From H2-BAC3 sp045863035 (lineage in GTDB: Bacteria; Bacteroidota; Ignavibacteria; Ignavibacteriales; Ignavibacteriaceae), in the NCBI GenBank assembly GCA_045863035.1, contig BTUV01000008.1, positions 16,275-80,274 on the forward strand: DNA of 64,000 nucleotides, in the 5' to 3' direction. A program made the translations under genes and the position numbers. Below, in pieces: positions 34,538 through 42,390 of the stretch (position 1 is its first letter; every line of letters begins with the position of its first letter). The notes under the pieces are model-generated. The model did no database searches. It was not told the DNA's origin and saw only the letters and a program-made list of their open reading frames with translations.

Positions 34538-35524
34538 ATGAATAAAATTGCAGTAATAACCGGCGGAAATGGGTTTGTAGGAAGTCATCTGGTGGATCTT
34601 CTCCTTGAAAAGGGTTATCACGTCCGCTGCATTGTCCGTAAATCAAGTGACTTAAAGTGGCTTAATGGTAAACCTGTGGAGCTTCATGCTGTCGGGCTTG
34701 AGGATAAAACTGCACTGGAAAAAGTGCTCAACGGAGCTGATTACCTTTATCATGTGGCGGGGGTGGTCAAATCTAAAAAGCCGGAAGGATATTTTAAGGG
34801 CAACGTTGAAGCTACAAAAACCCTGCTTGAGGCGGCGCTCTCAGCCCGCACAACCTTAAAACGTGTGTTGACCGTCAGTTCACAGACCGCCGCAGGCCCA
34901 TCACGAGACGGGAAGCCGGTAACTGAGGATATGAATTGTCATCCACTAACCACATACGGTCGAAGCAAAAGGAAGCAGGAACTTACTGCACAGAAGTATA
35001 TGGATAAGCTCCCCATTACCATATGCCGTGCTCCGGCTGTTTACGGTGAGAGAGATACGGAGATATTTATCTATTTCAATACTTTTTCAAAGGGGATAAC
35101 CACTTCGGTAGGTTTTGATAAGAAAAAGGTTAGTCTGATTCATGTACGCGATTTGGTAAGAGGGCTCACGATGGCAGCAGAGTCCGAAAAATCAAAAGGG
35201 GAAATTTATTTTATATCTTCCTCCGAGTATTATACATGGAAAGAAATAGGTGCTGTTACATCCGAAGTACTTCAGAAGAAAGCGTTAACCATTCCGGTAC
35301 CCCACGCTATTGTATTTGCTATTGCAGCGGTTGCGCAGTTCTTTTCACTTTTCAGCAGCAAAGCTGCAACACTGAATATAGAAAAGGCGAGAGATTTAAC
35401 ACAGAGTTACTGGATTTGTGACAGCAGTAAAGCGAATAGTGATTTTGGCTTTAAGCAGGAGATTTCAATTGAACAGGGTATTGAGCAAACGTGCGCTTGG
35501 TATAAAAAAGAGGGATGGATATAG
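34538..35524 (+). CDS. NAD-dependent epimerase/dehydratase, probable CerR-like ketosphinganine/ceramide reductase
   Basis: Extended short-chain dehydrogenase of 328 residues. The Rossmann motif GGNGFVGSHLVDLL is at 9-22, and the catalytic YxxxK is in YGRSKRKQE near 147. The ATG at 34538 follows AAGGAAA directly and is preferred to a TTG at 34508. A hydrophobic segment near 255-275 (IVFAIAAVAQFFSLF) may touch the membrane. In Caulobacter, CerR is a protein of this family encoded near spt that reduces the keto group in ceramide synthesis. Divergent placement 105 bases from spt supports the same role here, but the family is broad. Confidence 0.66.
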   Translation: MNKIAVITGGNGFVGSHLVDLLLEKGYHVRCIVRKSSDLKWLNGKPVELHAVGLEDKTALEKVLNGADYLYHVAGVVKSKKPEGYFKGNVEATKTLLEAALSARTTLKRVLTVSSQTAAGPSRDGKPVTEDMNCHPLTTYGRSKRKQELTAQKYMDKLPITICRAPAVYGERDTEIFIYFNTFSKGITTSVGFDKKKVSLIHVRDLVRGLTMAAESEKSKGEIYFISSSEYYTWKEIGAVTSEVLQKKALTIPVPHAIVFAIAAVAQFFSLFSSKAATLNIEKARDLTQSYWICDSSKANSDFGFKQEISIEQGIEQTCAWYKKEGWI

Positions 35525-35533
35525 TCCTGTAAT

Positions 35534-35944
35534 TCACGGCAAATCTTTGGCCCCTTCTCTTACCCAGACAGTAATACCTTCAATTTGGTTCTTAGTCAGC
35601 GGATAATAGTTCAGCGGCGGCATCGGATAAAGTGACATTCCCCGTATTGATTGCACAAGACGACTGTTATCCGGCTCTCCCGGGAATACAATATCAAAAC
35701 TTGCAGTCACGTTCTGATGTGAAGTAAGCGCAAGACCACCTGCCCTGTCAGCATCATTATGACAACCGGCATTGTTACATTTCAAATCAAATACCGGCTG
35801 AAGATGTCTGCGGAAACTCACCCCAGCAGATGGGATGATAATGTTATCAAGTTCGGCTGTATTATTGGTATCATCGCAGCCAGAAGAGATGATCAGTGAA
35901 GCAAACAGCATTATCAGAATCGCAGAATGGATAAGTTTTTTCAT
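35534..35944 (-). CDS. Planctomycete-type cytochrome c domain lipoprotein
   Basis: A 136-residue lipoprotein: signal MKKLIHSAILIMLFASLIISSG with the lipidated Cys at 23. The remainder matches the small cytochrome-like domain PF07635: FRRHLQPVFDLKCNNAGCH, then GGLALTSHQNV, FPGEPDNSRLVQSI, PMPPLNYYPLT and VWVREGA. The haem site is CNNAGCH, a CX4CH form instead of CXXCH, so covalent haem attachment needs an accessory lyase or may be absent. It lies convergent with, and 9 bases from, the CerR-like gene. Confidence 0.82.
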   Translation of the reverse strand: MKKLIHSAILIMLFASLIISSGCDDTNNTAELDNIIIPSAGVSFRRHLQPVFDLKCNNAGCHNDADRAGGLALTSHQNVTASFDIVFPGEPDNSRLVQSIRGMSLYPMPPLNYYPLTKNQIEGITVWVREGAKDLP

Positions 35945-36013
35945 CCGGTAAAGTTACTCTCTTTCATTTTATTGGTCAATGTTTTTAATTCCACCCAAAA
36001 ACAGAATTTTCGC

Positions 36014-36137
36014 GCTGTATCGCATTGATTTAAGACCGCATTTGGCTGTATCATTTTAATACAGTATATCGTTCCAATACAATAACCGCCCCTGAAACCA
36101 TCATTTATGACCATTTATGACTGTTTTAATACTGTTC
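36014..36137. repeat. Repeated sites upstream of the sigma-54-like promoter
   Basis: GCTGTATC occurs at 36014-36021 and 36045-36052. The second copy begins the inverted repeat CTGTAT-N7-ATACAG (36046-36064). TTTTAATAC recurs at about 36055 and 36124, and ATTTATGAC is repeated in tandem around 36103-36121. These are 25-140 bases before the -24/-12 element, where enhancer-binding sites for sigma-54 activators normally lie. Confidence 0.4.
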
Positions 36138-36140
36138 AAA

Positions 36141-36157
36141 TTGGCATACTTCTTGAA
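36141..36157 (+). promoter_or_regulatory. Possible sigma-54 (-24/-12) promoter
   Basis: TTGGCATACTTCTTGAA resembles the sigma-54 consensus TGGCAC-N5-TTGCW, with GG and the downstream G exactly 12 bases apart; the -12 C is replaced by A. Transcription would start near 36168, leaving a 34-base leader with an AAGAAGG ribosome-binding site before the ATG at 36202. The match is imperfect and based on reading by eye. Confidence 0.42.
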
Positions 36158-36201
36158 TTATAGGTATCAGAATAATTAATAATAAAAAAAGAAGGTTACC
36201 A

Positions 36202-36471
36202 ATGGAATTATCTGACGTATTTGCTCTCGTAGCGGTTTTGGTTATTGGCGGCGGAATCTTCTCAGTACTAACAGCATATTTGGTGTACAAAATGAAAAGC
36301 ACAAAAAGAACTTCAGCAGTTTCAGTTCCGGGAATTAAAGTTCAAAAAAGCTATTATCAGCCGGCTGAATATAAAAGTCCGGAAAAAATGTATTCTATGA
36401 CCATAAGTTCAAGCGCCGGATATCAGGCAGTACCAGGACCGGCAAGAATAGTTGATTTTCGATACCGCTAA
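36202..36471 (+). CDS. Small single-span membrane protein, unknown
   Basis: An 89-residue protein with one transmembrane helix at about 6-29 (VFALVAVLVIGGGIFSVLTAYLVY, quoted in part) and a basic KMKSTKRTS stretch after it, so the C-terminal 60 residues should be cytosolic. The tail is rich in Tyr and Pro (KSYYQPAEYKSPEKMY). I recognise no family. The ribosome-binding site AAGAAGG is good, and the gene stands alone between a sigma-54-like promoter and a strong hairpin, which implies its own regulated transcript. Confidence 0.72.
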   Translation: MELSDVFALVAVLVIGGGIFSVLTAYLVYKMKSTKRTSAVSVPGIKVQKSYYQPAEYKSPEKMYSMTISSSAGYQAVPGPARIVDFRYR

Positions 36472-36482
36472 GAGTGGTTATC

Positions 36483-36515
36483 ATTCTGCTCCGCCAGGGG
36501 TTGGCGGAGCGGAAT
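36483..36515. terminator. Strong hairpin between convergent genes
   Basis: The stem ATTCTGCTCCGCCA / TGGCGGAGCGGAAT (14 pairs including one T-G wobble) has a GGGGT loop. No clear T run follows on either strand, so it is terminator-like rather than a textbook intrinsic terminator. It separates the small membrane protein gene from the convergent peptidase gene. Confidence 0.65.
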
Positions 36516-36519
36516 GTCT

Positions 36520-37824
36520 TTATTTGAGCAATATAAATTTACCTTTTAAGGTCAGATTTCTACCCGAAAGACTCACAAAATAAACTCCGCTCTGCAGATT
36601 AGCTCCGTTTAACGAAATTTCGTTCATTCCATTCACTCCGTTAATTACCTCAGAAACCACTTCCTTACCGGTTACCGAGTAAACTTTCAGTGTAACCAAA
36701 CCACTGCTTTTTGCATTAAATCTGATTTTTGCCTGTCCATTAAATGGGTTTGGGTAAATTTCCAGAAGTTCAAAGGAAAGGGGTCTCTTTTGAATATCTC
36801 TGACATCGGTTGAAAGATGAGAGCCGAAAGCTGCCAAGGCAGTCAGATTTAATTGTGTGACAGATTTTATAAGATTAAGGTTAAGAGTCTCAAGTGTATC
36901 TGATGATGTATGATAGTATGGGTTTGCTGTGTAGAATGGACCGTTATTCCAAGGGGGTGCATTTTCAATAACAAGCAGCGCCTGGTATCCGGCATCCCAA
37001 AAAGACTGATGGTCACTGTATGTCGCAGAGGATGAAACCAGACTACCCATAAGAAGTCCGACTTCAAACAGGGTATTTGCCTCTCTCAGATTGTTTGCAA
37101 GAAAACTTGAATTAGTATTAGATACAACCGAAGTAAAAATGTAGTTTGGATTATAACCCACCATATCAAAAGAAATCATTCCCTGCAGCATCTGACCATT
37201 ATCAGCCGCGTGCGCAGCCATATATTTACTTCCGTGATGACTGCTTGAATAAGCCGGACCTGTTTCCTCAGCACCAAAGGCAGTGAGTTTAAGAGTATAA
37301 AGAGGCCGATAACCATGTGCAGTATCACTCAGAATTCTAATCATTTCGAGCAAAGCGGCAACACCTGAGGCATTGTCATCCGCGCCGGGTGCCCTGATTG
37401 TGCGCCATTGTTGATTCCAGACCGTTGAACCCATCCTGCTTGCGGATGCATCGTAGTGCGCGCCAATAAGATAGTATTTCAGTGAATCCTCTGTTCCCTT
37501 AATGGTTGCAGTCACATTATATAATGGCTGCGTATTAAGCGGGGGAGTGGCGCTGGATATATAAAAAGTATCTACCGTAACAATACCGTTTTTCGTGAGG
37601 AGCTGGAACTGCTCTCTGAGATAAACAAATGCTGAATCGTTACCCGGCGTAAAATTAACCCTGCTCTGATAACCACCGGCATATTGGAGATTAGTGATAT
37701 GACGGACAATGTTATCAAGATTTACAGAGTCTTTCATTCGCAGAATGGTATTGAACAGATGCTGCTGAGGCAGCAGTACCGAATTGAGCAGAAGAAAAAA
37801 CGCTAAAATGAAACTTCGGTTCAT
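36520..37824 (-). CDS. M28 metallopeptidase with T9SS type A sorting domain
   Basis: Secreted zinc peptidase of 434 residues. The signal peptide MNRSFILAFFLLLNSVLLPQ starts at the ATG at 37824; an earlier ATG at 37863 would place a polar stretch before it and is rejected. Zinc ligands: GAHYDASAS (near 127), GADDNASGVAAL, FGAEETGPAYSS, SFDMVGYN and YSDHQSFWDAGY. A type IX secretion C-terminal domain occupies about 360-434, with LLEIYPNPFNGQAKIRF, VYSVTGKEV and LQSGVYFVSL. It is therefore exported across the outer membrane and anchored or released. It is one of two M28 peptidases here; the other lacks this tail. Confidence 0.92.
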   Translation of the reverse strand: MNRSFILAFFLLLNSVLLPQQHLFNTILRMKDSVNLDNIVRHITNLQYAGGYQSRVNFTPGNDSAFVYLREQFQLLTKNGIVTVDTFYISSATPPLNTQPLYNVTATIKGTEDSLKYYLIGAHYDASASRMGSTVWNQQWRTIRAPGADDNASGVAALLEMIRILSDTAHGYRPLYTLKLTAFGAEETGPAYSSSHHGSKYMAAHAADNGQMLQGMISFDMVGYNPNYIFTSVVSNTNSSFLANNLREANTLFEVGLLMGSLVSSSATYSDHQSFWDAGYQALLVIENAPPWNNGPFYTANPYYHTSSDTLETLNLNLIKSVTQLNLTALAAFGSHLSTDVRDIQKRPLSFELLEIYPNPFNGQAKIRFNAKSSGLVTLKVYSVTGKEVVSEVINGVNGMNEISLNGANLQSGVYFVSLSGRNLTLKGKFILLK

Positions 37825-37903
37825 ACTTGGGCAATTAAAATTTGTAAAATGAAAAATACACAATTCTCGTATTCATTGCTAATGACTGAAAACAGCCGCA
37901 GCA

Positions 37904-38680
37904 TCACTTGATGCGTTTATATGCTATTCCAGAGACCAGTAATGAAAATAGTACGCCGCCTGCCCTGAAATAGTTAACCAATTCATCCTTTGCGGCAAAA
38001 AAGCCATCCCATTTATCGTACCGGTAAGCGAGAAAAGTATTAAGCAGGAGTTCGTATTCAGTGCCGTAAAGGAGAAGCAGAATCCAGACCGTCGAAAATG
38101 TTATAACAGCAAAATGCAGCATGGATTTTGACAACAGGGCAAACCCTGTAAGTCCGAAAACTATCGTAATCAGTGGTATGGCATTTAAAAGCTCTTTCAG
38201 ACCAATTGCACTTGAATAAATAAGCGGGGAGAAGATCAGCAGGAGCACAAGCAGTGACCCCGGTTTCCCGGTTAAGGAATCAGGATTAAAAATAAGACCA
38301 AACCAAATCATCGCGAAAACCGGCGTGCACCAGATAAAATACACCGGAAAGTCAATCATAGAAGATGCAGCAAGTTCGAAATGGAAATCAGGAAGCCGGT
38401 ATTTCAATAAACCGGTAAACCAGCCGCCCCACGCTATGAGGAGATTGCCTGATATAATGACTAAAGCAGTTTTCCAGGGGAATGGTTTTATGATGAAACG
38501 ATGTTCTGACCTGAATCTGAGAAAAATAATATATAGCAATGGCAGGAACGGAATATATATACGGAACCCGATCAGGGAGAAAAGCGGGGAGAGATCTGTC
38601 AAATACATACCCCATGCTATTAAAATGGCTGAGAAAAATACCGGTAAAAGTATTGTTTTAGGAATGTTATTTTGCTCCAA
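37904..38680 (-). CDS. Multi-pass membrane protein, unknown
   Basis: A 258-residue integral membrane protein with about seven or eight hydrophobic segments from residue 8 to 252. The first four include ILLPVFFSAILIAWGMYL and LVIISGNLLIAWGGWFTGLL; the later ones FAMIWFGLIF, LLVLLLIFSPLIYSSAIGL and LHFAVITFSTVWILLLLYG. I recognise no family and no catalytic motif. Its start lies 14 bases inside the upstream DUF2231-type gene, so the two membrane proteins may work together. Confidence 0.65.
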   Translation of the reverse strand: MEQNNIPKTILLPVFFSAILIAWGMYLTDLSPLFSLIGFRIYIPFLPLLYIIFLRFRSEHRFIIKPFPWKTALVIISGNLLIAWGGWFTGLLKYRLPDFHFELAASSMIDFPVYFIWCTPVFAMIWFGLIFNPDSLTGKPGSLLVLLLIFSPLIYSSAIGLKELLNAIPLITIVFGLTGFALLSKSMLHFAVITFSTVWILLLLYGTEYELLLNTFLAYRYDKWDGFFAAKDELVNYFRAGGVLFSLLVSGIAYKRIK

Positions 38681-39194
38681 CTGAATCCTTCAGAACCTCT
38701 TCCGGGTTAAAGAGTTCTGTGCCGATGCCGTGTTTATATACAAGATTACCGCCAAGCTCTCCGGTCAGATAAAGATAGTAAAAACCAGTCAAAACAAGCA
38801 GAACGGAAAGAATTCTAAGGAATCCGGCGGCATTCAAGGTTTGCTTCCGGATATCAAGTTTGATGAACATCCACCCGCGAATAAACAAAAGAAGCGTAAA
38901 AACCCACACAACCATTGTTGCCGCATTCTCATGTTTTTCTATTTCGCCGGTATATAAAGAGTATGCCGGACTACCCGCGGTCATCAGTTCTTTTGCCTGA
39001 AGCGCTGCCTGCTCGCCTGAAATCAGGGCGGCGATTGAGCTAATAACGCCAAGCCCAAGCAGCAGCAACGCAGTGTTTGACCATATTTTTTTTCCGGTAA
39101 TAACAGCAACCAGTTCTAACAGACCGCCCGTAAAAAGAAGTGCAACAGGGAAATGCACCAACTTGGGATGAAGTGAAGAGAGAAATTCAGTCAT
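38667..39194 (-). CDS. DUF2231-like membrane protein
   Basis: Membrane protein of about 175 residues with four hydrophobic segments. The opening LHPKLVHFPVALLFTGGLLE matches the HPxxVHFPIAL signature of DUF2231-type proteins, which often occur with cytochrome-like or copper-related envelope genes. In-frame ATGs exist at 39242, 39203 and 39194. The first would overlap the upstream SDR gene by 26 bases; I chose 39194, with a GGATG about 6 bases before it, but the start is uncertain. Function unknown. Confidence 0.68.
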   Translation of the reverse strand: MTEFLSSLHPKLVHFPVALLFTGGLLELVAVITGKKIWSNTALLLLGLGVISSIAALISGEQAALQAKELMTAGSPAYSLYTGEIEKHENAATMVVWVFTLLLFIRGWMFIKLDIRKQTLNAAGFLRILSVLLVLTGFYYLYLTGELGGNLVYKHGIGTELFNPEEVLKDSVGAK

Positions 39195-39216
39195 TGCAAA
39201 CATCCGGAGAAGATAA

Positions 39217-39954
39217 TCATCCGCAAAGAACACTTCCGCCATTCACATTGATAATCTCCCCCTGGATATGACGACTCAGCCGGCTTGCCAGAAAAAGTAC
39301 CGGTCCGGCTATATCATCAGCGGTTGCAATTCGTGCAAGCGGAATTCCATTGAGTATATTCTGAAGGGACTCCTCATTCGTGAAGGCGGACATACTCACA
39401 TCAGTATATACCCAGCCCGGCGCTACACAGTTAATGTTTATATTATACGCGCCGAACTCTGCGGCAAGTGATTTCGTAAATGATATCATTGCCCCTTTTG
39501 AAGCTGCATAATGGGAGTGAAATGCCTCACCGCGCTGTCCGGCGGTAGATGAAATAAGAATAATTTTACCTTCGCGCCGGCTTTTCATTGCAGGTATTAC
39601 TTCACGGCAGAAGATAAAAGATGAAGTCATATTGATACGCTGTGTTTCTTCCCATACTTTTGTTGACATTTCATCTGCATTACCGTCAGTCCATATCCCG
39701 GCATTATTCACCAGGACGTCAATTCTTTTTTCCTTTTTGAGAATCTTTTTTACCGCTGAGATGATGTCATCTTCCGCGTCGAGACTAACCCTCAGACCGG
39801 TTGCCGGCGCTAACCAACTGTTATCCTTCTTTTTATTCTTATACGTAAAATAGACTTTAGCGCCATATTTCAGAAAGGCCTTTACGCATGCAGCGCCAAT
39901 CCCTCTGGACCCGCCTGTAATGAGAATTACTTTATCTTTAAAATCATTTTCCAT
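39217..39954 (-). CDS. Short-chain dehydrogenase/reductase (FabG-like)
   Basis: NAD(P)-dependent SDR of 245 residues. The cofactor motif ITGGSRGIGAACVKAF is at 12-27, NNAGIW near 87, the catalytic Ser in LISSTAGQRG and the YxxxK in YAASKGAMISF near 152. The C-terminal GEIINVNGGSVLCG resembles FabG-type 3-oxoacyl reductases, but the substrate is open. Its start overlaps truA by 11 bases. Confidence 0.88.
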   Translation of the reverse strand: MENDFKDKVILITGGSRGIGAACVKAFLKYGAKVYFTYKNKKKDNSWLAPATGLRVSLDAEDDIISAVKKILKKEKRIDVLVNNAGIWTDGNADEMSTKVWEETQRINMTSSFIFCREVIPAMKSRREGKIILISSTAGQRGEAFHSHYAASKGAMISFTKSLAAEFGAYNININCVAPGWVYTDVSMSAFTNEESLQNILNGIPLARIATADDIAGPVLFLASRLSRHIQGEIINVNGGSVLCG

Positions 39955-40687
39955 AATAAACCTTTCTTAAAAAAAGACCTTTTGCCGGAACAGCTTCACG
40001 CGCTGCTGTGCGGTCACGTTTATCGAGTATGACCTGCAAGTCAGGCGGGGTTCCTCCTTCCTGCGCAAGACGAATAAGTGTGCCGACTATGGTTCGCACC
40101 ATGCCATGAAGAAAACGGTTACCTGTAATGCTGAAAATAAGAAAATCGCGATAGTCGCGCCACTGTGCACGATATATATTACAAAGCGTATGCGGCTGTT
40201 TTTCAGCATTTTTACTGAAAGAATAAAAATCATTATTCATTAACAGTACTTCGCTGAATTTATTCAGTTCAGCCGCTGATGGCGGGCTGTAAAGATAATA
40301 ACTGTATTTATTCCGGAACGGGTCCTTCATCCTGCTGATGACGTATATATATGAGCGCTTTAGTGCACTGTGTCTCGCGTCAAAACTCAGCGGCATCTCC
40401 TGCAGGTTGCGTACGGCTATATCAAAGGGGAGCATTGAGTTTAATGAATATAGGAACCGGAAAGCATCCAGTTTCTGATCAGTCTTAAAGTTTGAAACCT
40501 GCCCGAGGGCATGAACTCCTGTATCGGTCCTTCCGGCGCCGGTAAGAATAACTTCGTGACGTAGAATTTTCTGTAAGGCATCTTTAATCCTCTGCTGCAC
40601 CGTATCAGCATTTTGCTGTATCTGCCATCCGCAGTAGTTTGAGCCGTCATAAGCGATGGTTATTGAATAGTTATACAGTGCGTCCAA
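39944..40687 (-). CDS. truA: tRNA pseudouridine(38-40) synthase
   Basis: Converts uridines 38-40 of the tRNA anticodon arm to pseudouridine; 247 residues. The N-terminal IAYDGSNYCGWQIQQNADTV and the catalytic Asp in GAGRTDTGVHALGQV (near residue 56) are typical, as are RNLQEMPLSFDARHSA and FLHGMVRTIVGTLI in the C-terminal half. It overlaps the upstream IMPase-family gene by 17 bases and the downstream SDR gene by 11. Confidence 0.95.
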   Translation of the reverse strand: MDALYNYSITIAYDGSNYCGWQIQQNADTVQQRIKDALQKILRHEVILTGAGRTDTGVHALGQVSNFKTDQKLDAFRFLYSLNSMLPFDIAVRNLQEMPLSFDARHSALKRSYIYVISRMKDPFRNKYSYYLYSPPSAAELNKFSEVLLMNNDFYSFSKNAEKQPHTLCNIYRAQWRDYRDFLIFSITGNRFLHGMVRTIVGTLIRLAQEGGTPPDLQVILDKRDRTAAREAVPAKGLFLRKVYYGK

Positions 40688-41453
40688 GTGATTCTGATAT
40701 GATATTTTGCATCATTGGGTGAATCAGACCATTCGAACAGAGAATCTCCCTTGAATGGATACTTAACCTCTTACCGGAGAAATCGGTAACTTTGCCGCCT
40801 GCCTCTTCAACAATCAGTTGCCCTGCACAGATATCCCACGGATTCAGATGCATCTCCCAATAGCCGTCGAATACCCCCTGAGCAATGTAACAGAAATCAA
40901 TGGCCGCCGAGCCGAGCCGTCTTATACCACGCGCTGTTTTGAGAAACGAACCGAGAACATTGAGAATCGGCTCAGTGTGTTCACGGACATCATAAGGGAA
41001 ACCGGTTACCAAAAGAGATTCTTCAAGCCGCTTATTGTTACTGACTGTAATTTTATTATTTCCGGAATATGCTCCGTTCCCCTTTTCGGCCGAGTATATT
41101 ACTCCCCGTGGTACATCTGCCACGGCTCCCATAATTGTCTCCCCGTTTTTCATTACGCCGATTGAAACAGAGTAAATGGGAAGTCCGTGAGCAAAATTTG
41201 TAGTGCCGTCTAATGGGTCAATTACCCACAAATATTCCGCGTTTTGCATCTCACCGCCTGATTCTTCAGCAAGAATTCCATGACCCGGAAAGTGTTTGTG
41301 AATGTAATCGATGATTAATTTTTCAGAACCTTTATCGGCTTCAGTCACCAGATTCATCTCTCCGGTTTTAAATTCGATTTCAAACGGGGTTAATGCGCGT
41401 TCTCTGACAAAATCAGAGGCGATTGAGGTTATCTCAAGTAATTTTTCAAACAT
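40671..41453 (-). CDS. Inositol monophosphatase family protein
   Basis: Mg2+-dependent phosphatase of the IMPase/SuhB family, 260 residues. Metal ligands: the EE pair in ILAEESGGE, WVIDPLDGTTNFAHGLP near 80-96, and WDICAGQLIVEEAGG near 207. The ATG at 41453 (MFEKLLEITSIAS) gives the usual family length; an earlier ATG at 41510 would add an unrelated 19-residue hydrophobic stretch. The substrate could be inositol phosphate or another sugar phosphate, or it could act on 3'-phosphoadenosine compounds. Confidence 0.88.
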   Translation of the reverse strand: MFEKLLEITSIASDFVRERALTPFEIEFKTGEMNLVTEADKGSEKLIIDYIHKHFPGHGILAEESGGEMQNAEYLWVIDPLDGTTNFAHGLPIYSVSIGVMKNGETIMGAVADVPRGVIYSAEKGNGAYSGNNKITVSNNKRLEESLLVTGFPYDVREHTEPILNVLGSFLKTARGIRRLGSAAIDFCYIAQGVFDGYWEMHLNPWDICAGQLIVEEAGGKVTDFSGKRLSIHSREILCSNGLIHPMMQNIISESLGRTV

Positions 41454-41569
41454 AATGCTCAAAATTAAAGGATATTTAATAAAGATAATGCCCGGGTTCA
41501 TAAATATCATTAAAATTCTCCTGATTATCTGAAAAAAATCATTTTCATATCAGGAGAAATTCTGATATT

Positions 41570-42031
41570 ATGCAAAAAAGAAATTTAATAAAACTCCCGG
41601 ATAGAATGGCCGAATTCAGTATCCAGATTGATAAAGATCCGAAAGAGCTTCATCGGGTTGAGCATGAGATGCTCAAATTACCCTTTGCCCAAAACTGCGA
41701 ACGGGAAATCCTTGATGAGATTTATACTATCCTTGAAGAGATGCTCTTGAATATTATAAATTACGGTTTTAAAGGAGCAGAAAGTAAAAAGCACGATATT
41801 TCGGTTATTTTCCGGCAGGAAGGGGATACTCTGACGCTGATTTTTAAGGATAACGGTGCGCCGTTTAATCCTCTTACAAAATTGAGGACTGATACTGAAA
41901 GGGATGAATTCAATCTGCAAATGAATATAGGAGGGTGGGGGATCAATATGGTACGCGACTTTTCAGAACATTTAGATTATAAAAGAGATGGGGAATTCAA
42001 TATTTTTACGGTAACAAAAAAAATTAACTAA
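41570..42031 (+). CDS. RsbW-like anti-sigma factor / serine kinase
   Basis: GHKL ATPase of 153 residues. The N-box LEEMLLNIINYGFKGA is near 48, the G1 box KDNGAPFNP near 89 and the G2-like GGWGINMVRDF near 120. It is followed 14 bases later by a STAS-domain gene, the classic kinase/antagonist pair of partner-switching systems. An AGGAGA lies 12 bases before the ATG at 41570; another ATG at 41606 is possible. The controlled sigma factor or other target is not in the window, and no PP2C phosphatase is nearby. Confidence 0.86.
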   Translation: MQKRNLIKLPDRMAEFSIQIDKDPKELHRVEHEMLKLPFAQNCEREILDEIYTILEEMLLNIINYGFKGAESKKHDISVIFRQEGDTLTLIFKDNGAPFNPLTKLRTDTERDEFNLQMNIGGWGINMVRDFSEHLDYKRDGEFNIFTVTKKIN

Positions 42032-42045
42032 TGTCAGGAGTAAAA

Positions 42046-42390
42046 ATGGAAATTAACGTAGAGCAGGAAAATACCGTCAGGATCATTTCGCTTTCCGGTC
42101 GCCTTGATATAATCAACGCGGAAGCGTTCGAAAATACGATTATCGAGTATATCGACAATCTTAACGAAAACAAGATGCTCATCGATTGCGAAAGTCTTTC
42201 TTTTATAAGCAGTGCCGGGCTGAGGGTTTTTATGATTGCCCTGAAAAAGATGAAGGCAAAACTGGGCAAATTAGTGCTGACCGGAATGAATGACAGCAAC
42301 AGAAAAGTCTTCCAGATAACCGGTTACGAAAAGCTTTTTACTATTGCTGAATCAAAAGAAGAAGGCCTTTCACTTTTTTACCTTTCGTGA
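42046..42390 (+). CDS. STAS-domain anti-sigma factor antagonist
   Basis: SpoIIAA/RsbV-like protein of 114 residues. The STAS domain fills the gene: ISLSGRLDIINAEAFENTI near 13-31, then IDCESLSFISSAGLRVFMIAL near 48 with the Ser pair that RsbW-type kinases phosphorylate (SFISSAGLR). The ATG at 42046 has AGGAG 6 bases before it and is preferred to the ATG at 42031. It pairs with the preceding kinase gene, and its stop overlaps the next start by one base. Confidence 0.9.
   Translation: MEINVEQENTVRIISLSGRLDIINAEAFENTIIEYIDNLNENKMLIDCESLSFISSAGLRVFMIALKKMKAKLGKLVLTGMNDSNRKVFQITGYEKLFTIAESKEEGLSLFYLS

Noticed and set aside
38667..39242. Longest start (ATG at 39242) for the DUF2231-like protein
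   Set aside because: It would overlap the SDR gene by 26 bases and add a charged stretch before the conserved HPKLVHFP opening; a later ATG fits better.
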